In this document: positions 57,231 through 64,000 of the stretch, piece after piece
Layout: the number at the start of each line of letters is the position of its first letter
How positions within the stretch are numbered: the first letter of the stretch is position 1
DNA from: Erythrobasidium yunnanense
Taxonomy: Eukaryota > Basidiomycota > Cystobasidiomycetes > Erythrobasidiales > Erythrobasidiaceae
Direction of reading: 5' to 3'
Assembly: GCA_001600175.1 (NCBI GenBank)
Contig: BCJC01000003.1
Coordinates: forward strand, 744,001-808,000
DNA length: 64,000 nt
The notes under the pieces: model-generated
What the model was told of the DNA's origin: nothing
What the model saw: the letters and a program-made list of their open reading frames with translations, nothing else
Database searches by the model: none
Translations under genes and position numbers: made by a program

Positions 57231-60200
57231 ATGACCACATCTGCTCCAGCTACACCTCAAAGTCTTGATGAGCGGCCCTACTTACGTCTAATCGACGCGC
57301 TCATTTCGTTCCGGAACGAAAAAGACGAAATCATAGGCGTCAAGTTTGCAGCACCTCCAGGTACTGCTGGCTCTTACATCTACACGATGATGACATTCCA
57401 ACTTATGCGAAGAACTTTCCAGACCGAACGCGCTATGGTAATCTGTATGCAAACGCTCCTAATGCAAGATGCCTCGACTCGATCAAGCAGAAGTAGGCTG
57501 AAGGGCTTCGCTGCTTGACTTCTACTGAGCGTTCTGGAAGACTGCTGCAAGGCGACTATGTCCAGGCCGAGCGCATCTATCGGGAGATCCTGCGTGTGTT
57601 TACCGAAAGTCAAGACTGGGTAGACAAAGCAGATCCGCGATGGTCAGATGCTGTTCTGCTGGAGGTCAGTCACAACAGTCCTATCTGTGAAGAATTGAGC
57701 TAATGCACGAAGTTCAGGTCGTTCTGAAGCGGGAATGGAGTCGAGAACCCGATCTACCAGCAATCCCTCAGGTTGAAAAGAATGTAGATCAAATCCTTGC
57801 CAAACCTCCGACAGAAGATCAGATAATTCGCCTGCGCTTTGTTGATCAACTTATAAAGTACGGCACCAAGAAGGGCCCAAACATCGGTTCGCATTTCAGA
57901 TGGTTGCCTTGTAAGGCCCCCCTTCATGATTCAGACGGTCTCGCTTATACTATATGATCATTCCCTAGTGCTCTCCAACCCGGAGGTACACTGTCTGCCT
58001 CGAAACGTCTCCAGCCTCGAGATTATACGCAGCAAGCAAGTCCACCTGATGTCCCTTCATACACATGTGATACTGATCCCTCCGTCCCAGTATAAGGAAG
58101 GGAATCGATAGCGATGATATCGCCATTTATGCCGCTTTGAAAAGGGTCTTTCGTGGCGCAGCTGAAAGTGCAGTTCGAGGAAGCAATAGACATCAAATGG
58201 CCGTTCAGATGGAGGTGCGCTTCACTCGTCTTACTCAGCTGTGGCTCAAGCTGAGATATAGAGAAGTGCGCTCTTGTCTCGCTCTGGTCTGCCAACCCAA
58301 AGTTGCCAACATTACTGCAACCTGCAATTCAGGATATACTGCCGGCTACAGCTGTCCGGGAACAGACTCCTAGCTATCAGCCGGCCAATTCTTCGCAACT
58401 CCCGTATGTGACTATTCCGAATCACGGTGGTCTAGACCATCGCGGACCGGCTCAAGCAGCTGCGACGGCTCATCAGTCAGAAGCTCAAATCTTCGAAATA
58501 CTTGATATACCGACTCAAATACTGTCGCAACTCGCTAGGGCAAGTACGCTTGCTGCCTTCAATACCTGGACTTCTAGCTATCCGCGTTACGGAAAGATAC
58601 TGCAGACAATCAAAGCCGGGGGGCTTCCACCGAAGCCCGCCGCGAACATCGATATCAGTCACACAGGGCTACCTGTCCTGCTGAACTTGCAGATGGACGG
58701 CCTCGAATCAGGCCTCATCTGTAATCCTCGAAGTAATGGTTTTCAAGATTACGATCGGGAAGCGTATTGTACTTCCAGAGTGAATTCCCTGTTGCAATCG
58801 GGTCGAGCGCCTCCGCCAGACTTCACAACGCATGTCAGGCAATTGGCAGTCTACATCGCTGAGCGGCAGGACGAACAGATCAGCATCGAAGTGCGCTCTG
58901 CCCGCGACATGGCGTATGTCGCACTCAGTACAGCTACAAAGGACCTCAACTTGACAATGGACGCGTCATACAATCCCTCTCCGGCCCTGAAAGTAAGGTA
59001 TCGTTACGGACAGTCGTCACTATGCTTTACTGACCGCGCTCAAAACTCCACAGAGGCTGTATCTACAACAAGCACACATGTTCTATTGCTACTTCTTCGA
59101 ACAAGCTCTGCTTCTTCTGAAGTCGAGACACAGCGGTGTGATATCTCTGGTTCACCAAGCACAAGTACGTCCAAGCCAAAGATTTTATCTTCCGTCCCTG
59201 ACGGCCACACAATACAGGCATCAGCTGCCGCAGCATTAGTCGCGCTTCACGTCGCTGCCTTGCAGATCGTGCTCGTCTACACACGAGGAGATGATTTGCA
59301 ATTAACAAGCGCAGTCGAGACCGGTATAACACCAGCGAATCTCATGCACGGCGTGACAAACGTGTCTAAGATACCTTCAGAACCGCAACTACCGAGCGTT
59401 CTGCCTGGCGAGGACAGCTCCTATGCTTGCGTTGCAGTCAGCGATGAAAACAGCAGAGTAGCAAGCCAGATACTGTTGGATTCGCATCAATGGAACAGAC
59501 TGCGGCCAATCTATAGGAACTTCCTCCTCGCCTTCAGCAGAGCGGCTTACAAGAGGAACCCGTATGATCCCGTTCTCAAGACTGTCCTGCTCAGGATTTC
59601 TACCTTCTATCCGGACGATCCTGATCTTCTACTCCTTATGTCTTCGGTCTTCTTGATACACCGAGAGCCGATAGTTACGCTCTTCCTCGCAAAAAACCTC
59701 TTGGACCACCAGCTCACAAACAATGGCAGAACGGCAGAAGCGCTGAACAACATGGCCGCCGCCTATTCTGCGCTTGTAAGCATATCGGTATTGTCTTGAC
59801 ACTCAAGCGTTTTGCTAATAGTCACTCCAGGGTCGACCCGATCTGGCGCAAGACTGCATAGCCCGCACAGAGAACCAGCCAGACAGATGCTGGTCGGCCA
59901 TCAGGATGAACTTACATCTCAGACGCAGGACATCTTCGCAATCAACGTCGGAATCGAGAGTTCTAGCTGGTCTGCAAGCATGCGAGACTGCGGAGCGCAA
60001 CGTCTTCGCTGAGGATGGCTCATCTCCCTCCAATGGCTTCTCTCTCGATGAGCTGTACGAAGTCCAGAGACTTCGCTTACTCAGGGCAAGACTGCTATTG
60101 CAGCACAAAGAGCCACATGAAGCTCTACTGATCTTCCTCGCCGGTCTACAAGTAGGCCTGGCCCTTCCCAACCCGACTTCGGGCAGTGCCCCGCCCGATA

Positions 60201-61101
60201 CGGCACAACCAACCTGTCGCCATCTCTTCGAAGCTCTCTACCTGCATATCTGTTATCGCCGTGTATTACAACAGGGAGCACAGGCAGGAGACCATGTGAA
60301 CAACTTTCGGAACGGCATCAAGAAAGGCACCGGAGGGCAGTACGACCCCCAGGATATACTCCAATTCCCTATGCCTTTTCTGGGCATGTATCCCGATCTT
60401 CTGGCCGCGCTGCCTCTGCCGCCTATGGAGGGCATAGTACCTCCTGTGCTTTTAACAGTGAGGTGAAAGTGCTCGAGCACTGATAGGCATGGTTAACCTT
60501 CTTAACGCAGCCTCAGTCGGTCAGCAAGCTAGCAGCAAGTGTATTCGGAACGGCCTCCCTTCCTTACACCTCTCTCCCTGCTGCTCTTTCGGACACTATC
60601 AGCGACATTATGCGTAGAGTTGCGGACAACAAAATCTGTGCCTTGACCAATCTTCTGGTATTCGGCATCTGCCGCATCATGGAGGTTTACGGGACTCGTG
60701 CGCTTTTCAAACCTCTTTTCATCCCATCGCTGTCCCTAATCTAGCTCGCAGAAACCACACCCGAAGACGAAGCAAGTTACCTCAGCAAGGCGCTCTTCGC
60801 CAACACAGGCTTTCGATTCTGCGCTGGGACCAAGTTGATGCTATATTATCTCTCGTATTCTCTGAAACCTTCAGCAGAAGCGATTGTGAACATGTGCATC
60901 ATCTTTGCCAGCTTGCAGGGAACGACGCTCAGCAAAGTACAGACCAACAATGGGAGTGTCACTATGAAGCCAATTGACTTTGCTGTATTTTGGTCAAAGT
61001 ATGGTGTGGAGAAGAAGCTGCTGAAAGAGGACGATCCTGCAGTATTGGAGATATCGAAGATATGGAAGGGAGAACGCGCAGTAAACACTGTGGCACAGTA
61101 A
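57231..61101 (+). CDS. Unidentified 1063-residue helical-repeat-like protein
   Basis: Rebuilt exons: 57231-57360, 57423-57492, 57541-57664, 57718-57910, 58015-58039, 58091-58214, 58267-58992, 59054-59164, 59218-59775, 59831-60457, 60511-60657 and 60745-61101. All phases agree, total 1063 residues. The chain looks like helical pairs: LLQGDYVQAERIYREILRVF, AALKRVFRGAAESAV, LQQAHMFYCYFFEQALLLLK and AEALNNMAAAYSALGRPDLA. The last is TPR-like. No catalytic motif or signal peptide is visible. Size and TPR-like pieces would fit an Ypp1/TTC7-type scaffold, but no diagnostic sequence supports that. The 58015-58039 exon is the weakest part of the model. Two introns (58993-59053 and 59165-59217, together 114 bases) are hidden by a continuous open frame; removing them gives a much more protein-like sequence. 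Confidence 0.7.
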
Positions 61102-61187
61102 CCTTGCCTAGCAGTCATCAAAGTACGGGAGGAGCAGTCTGTTGTTGTATCGGTACTTAGAACTGTTGACTACTATGCTACACTAGT

Positions 61188-63051
61188 TCATTCCTCTGCG
61201 AGATCCTTAATAGAGGTCAATTTGGGGTATCCAGCCTTGGGCGGGTCTGAGAACTTGGTCTCGACGTAGGTCTTGAGTAGACCCGGTACGCGCTTGTCGA
61301 ACTTGCCGTACAGCTCCGCCATGTCCTCCATCGCAAAGCGATGCCTTTTAGTAGCTGTGTCAGCGCTCATCGCCGTCCAGAAGAATGGTCACTTACGTAA
61401 GAATGAGGCCGACATCGAACTTCTTCGTTCTGATGTAGTCGTTGAGGATCTCCTCCCAGTATCTGTTTAGGACTCAGCGGTGTTCACGTCTGAGACGACA
61501 GAATCGGCTCACCGGTGCACAGGTGCTTGACCGTTACCAATCTGTCGCGATAATTAGCTACAGACTAGCGGTTGCTCTCAAAAGCTACGCACTAGTCTGA
61601 CACCCTTCTCCATCAAAGCTCCTACATTGACCTGGTTGGCTATTGTCGAGTAGGCTGCGATGAGACCACAGCTTCCCATCTTGCGCACGGAGATGAGCAT
61701 CTCGTTGATGGTCTCAGGCACATCGGTCTCTAGCAAGAGCGTCTTCTGGACCTTGTGCAGGAGTGTCTTGGGCTCATGGAAAGTACCACAGTCGAGAGCT
61801 TTGTCGAGTCCGCCTGGAACCATCTCTAGCAGATGTTTGGGGATGTCGCTGACTTCGTTGAAATTGACGACCTCGATACCTAGCTTCTCTTGGGCATACT
61901 TGAGGCGGAAAGGTACGCCATCGATACCGATGACTCGCTTTGCGCCTTTCAGTTGACACCACTTTGCGGCTGCTAGACCGATGGGGCCAAGTCTGGGAAA
62001 CGAATCAGTACAAGACTGAGTGCCCGTGATGTGCGCTTACCCCCAGATACCGACAGTATCGCCCTCAGATACTCCGGTATCAACGACACAATGATAGCTG
62101 CAAATTTGGTCAGCTAGCTCAAGATTAGCAGGGGCATTCTCAATTTACGATGTTGCTAAGGCACAAATCGGGTTAGCTTTGGCAGAATCACAAAGTACAT
62201 GCACTTACGTAGCACATCCGATAGGTAGATAGCCTCCTCATCGCTGACATCGTCGGGAATGGGCAGGCAGTTCACCTCTCCGTGAGGTACCTTGACGTAT
62301 TCAGCTTGACCACCTGGGAAGCCACCCGTGAAGTGGCTGTACCCGACTGTGGATCGAAGTCAGATCTATCCGTCACGCAAAGCTTGGCAACCTACAGAAT
62401 CCAGCATCTCGACCACCATAAGCGGTCTGCATAAGGCTGGAAGGGTTCGTGTTCTCGCAGAAGGAGGAAAGCTTCTTCTCGCAGTAGCGGCAGTGACCGC
62501 ATGCGATCTGGAAACTGACGACTACTCGTTGGCCAGGCTTCAGATTCTTCACATTGGGTCCGACTTTATCGATTTTCTGTCAACGCGTTCGCACGCCTCA
62601 GCTGCAGCATTAAAGCAATCTAGAAGAGGACATACACCACAGAACTCGTGCTGCGAATGAAGGATTAGCCAGTTATATGTCGTTTCGCGTGTCAGGACTC
62701 ACTCCTAGGATATCGCCGCTTTGCAGTGCAACGATTTCGGAATGGTACACTGCAGATCTGATTCAGTAAATATCATTGGGCCTGTCTCAGCTCTGCGTAC
62801 AGTGCAGATCAGATCCTACGAGGCGAGTATGGTCAGAGAAGTCTCCGGATGTTTTATCTTATCTGAAAGCGCGTACCACAGATGGTTGTACCAGTTACTT
62901 TGAGGATAATATCGTCGTCCTGGGTGATATCGGGGATGGGCGCGTCGATAACCTTGACATTTGCGTTTCCGAACCAAGCGAGAGCTCTCATCGTCTCGCC
63001 GCCAGGTCTGTGCTTGTAGCCTGGCTTGACTTCGCTGGGAGCGTCTCCCAT
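61188..63051 (-). CDS. Zinc-dependent medium-chain alcohol/formaldehyde dehydrogenase-like protein
   Basis: An NAD(P)-dependent oxidoreductase of the zinc ADH family. Twelve exons, in transcript order: 63051-62877, 62815-62801, 62749-62703, 62650-62636, 62576-62396, 62346-62209, 62155-62149, 62097-62041, 61992-61593, 61541-61513, 61462-61397 and 61344-61188 (428 residues). The catalytic zinc ligands lie in TICGSDLHLYH and GDILGHEFCGKI. The structural zinc site has four cysteines in CGHCRYCEKKLSSFC. The substrate loop GYSHFTGGFPGGQAEYVKVP resembles glutathione-independent formaldehyde dehydrogenases, and the Rossmann motif is GLGPIGLAAAKW. Exons of 15, 15 and 7 bases are needed to rebuild these motifs. 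The real substrate cannot be told from sequence. A leader intron may precede the start. Confidence 0.9.
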
Positions 63052-63451
63052 GTAGTTCTGGACGGCACTGCACCATTTCCATCAGTATTCAAGTTGTTCC
63101 GAGATATAGCCAAGGGCCCACTTTGCGATAGCTGCAAATCAGGCACCAAAAGTCAGTCTACATTGTCATCCTGATTTAGAGAGAAGCCGGACGCACTTTG
63201 CATGTTTCCTTTGGTCTTGAAAGTGATAGGAAGGAAAGCAAGAAGCACTCCAACTCTGTCAGCTTCGCGAGACTCTGCAGGATCGGCACAACTTCGCCAT
63301 GATGTAATCACATGAACACGTGACTCTCGGCTGAGATGCGTTCAAGCTCGAACAGACAGGAACACGGCAGCGACGAGAGGAGAACGGAAGAGAGCTACTG
63401 GAACAGAGACAGCAAGAGGTACAGAGGTAGCACATAGCCCGCCGAAAGCCG
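63052..63451. promoter_or_regulatory. Promoter and leader of the zinc ADH gene
   Basis: A 400-base region between two minus-strand genes. Just upstream of the ADH start, donor- and acceptor-like strings (reverse complement of about 63130-63205) suggest a 5' leader intron. No gene was recognised. Confidence 0.4.
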
Positions 63452-64000
63452 CTACGCTGCAGCGACCATAAAGCTCTCGAAAAAGTCGCCTATGCTCTCG
63501 CCTTCTTCCATGCCATATACGCCAGCGACGTGCTGGTCTGGTCTGACTATGATCACACATCCTGCAGTAGGATCTATCCCATAGCCCTCGTAGGCTTTCC
63601 CATCGCCATTGTGATAAGAAGGCTCATCGCAGAAGAGAGTATCGAAAGCTATAATCCATATCAGCTGACTGTCGTACAAATTGACCAAAGGATAACATTC
63701 ACCTCTGACCCCATGAGGTTTACGCTCTGGTAGAAGAATAGGCGGTAGCTCTGCCCACCTATCCTGCACGAAGCGGTGAGGCGATGCGAACACTGTCAAA
63801 ATCTGGATTACCGAATCGATGTCCTCGGTGGCTGGTGTGAAGCGCCGAGAAGGTCCATTTGAAGAGCCGAGACAGTTGCACAATACCTGCAGTCTATCAG
63901 CGCAATCGGGTTTCTGCAGGTCTCCCGCGAAGACTAGAGGATCTGGTTAGGGATTTCCGACTGGTATCGCTCGGATAGCTCTTACCGATGATCCTCCACC
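63452..64000 (-). CDS. Phenol 2-monooxygenase-type FAD aromatic hydroxylase, C-terminal part (partial)
   Basis: The gene runs off the window at its 5' side. Visible exons, in transcript order, are 64000-63986, 63933-63703 and 63648-63452. The sequence WRIIVFAGDL, then HRFVQDRWAELPPILLP, then AFDTLFCDEPSYHNGDG and AYEGYGIDPTAGCVIIVRPD matches the C-terminal thioredoxin-like dimerisation domain of phenol hydroxylase and related flavin monooxygenases. It ends IGDFFESFMVAAA. The FAD- and substrate-binding domains lie outside the window. Removing the intron 63649-63702 joins HGVR to AFDTLF, which fits the family better than the read-through frame. The next gene, a zinc dehydrogenase, lies downstream on the same strand. 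A shared aromatic or aldehyde catabolic role is possible but unproven. Confidence 0.85.

Noticed and set aside
1-64000. Transposons, virus-like elements, CRISPR arrays or a biosynthetic cluster
   Set aside because: I saw no reverse transcriptase, integrase, transposase, capsid or terminal-repeat structure, no spaced direct repeats, and no synthase genes. The dehydrogenase and monooxygenase at the right end are too few to call a cluster.

Overview
This window looks like nuclear DNA of a gene-dense basidiomycete fungus. The evidence is: genes broken by many 45-70 base introns with GT(R)AGT-like donors and CTGAC/CTAAC branch sites close to the acceptor; long Ser/Gln-rich fungal tails; and fungal family members (a Siz-type SUMO ligase, a Yhm2 carrier, an Ime2/Crk1-type kinase, a hybrid-kinase receiver domain). 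Several genes carry exons of 3-15 bases. I cannot name the species; Pucciniomycotina is only a guess. I rebuilt exons by hand. For nearly every gene the exon lengths sum to a multiple of three and restore the family's conserved sequence.

Layout. 1-0.8 kb: 3' end of a response-regulator (hybrid kinase) gene. 1.1-4.1 kb: three tandem paralogous small secreted cysteine proteins. 4.3-8.4 kb (minus): Yta12-type mitochondrial m-AAA protease and a small mitochondrial membrane protein. 8.9-13.2 kb (minus): Ime2/Crk1-like kinase. 14.3-15.9 kb: ELO fatty-acid elongase. 15.9-17.5 kb: non-coding. 17.5-20.4 kb: three tandem intronless genes for basic Ser/Arg/His-rich proteins with a common promoter signature. 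20.6-31.8 kb: VPS13 in 24 exons. 32.0-33.7 kb (minus): NSE3/MAGE subunit of SMC5/6. 34.2-36.3 kb: two tandem paralogous secreted proteins. 36.4-38.4 kb: bleomycin hydrolase. 38.6-39.8 kb: Rab5 GTPase. 40.2-42.1 kb: Leu-rich protein with an N-myristoylation-like start. 42.7-45.9 kb: Siz/PIAS SUMO ligase. 46.6-48.0 kb: ADP/ATP carrier. 48.8-51.8 kb (minus): UTP4. 52.0-55.1 kb: coiled-coil protein. 55.4-57.0 kb: Yhm2 carrier. 57.2-61.1 kb: unidentified 1063-residue repeat-like protein. 61.2-63.1 kb (minus): zinc alcohol dehydrogenase. 63.5 kb-end (minus): C-terminal part of a phenol-hydroxylase-type monooxygenase.

Most genes are housekeeping: mitochondrial quality control and transport (YTA12, ADP/ATP carrier, YHM2), endosomal and lipid transport (RAB5, VPS13), SUMO and SMC functions (SIZ, NSE3) and ribosome biogenesis (UTP4). 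Lineage-specific material is confined to three small tandem families. I found no transposon, virus-like element, CRISPR array or convincing tRNA gene.
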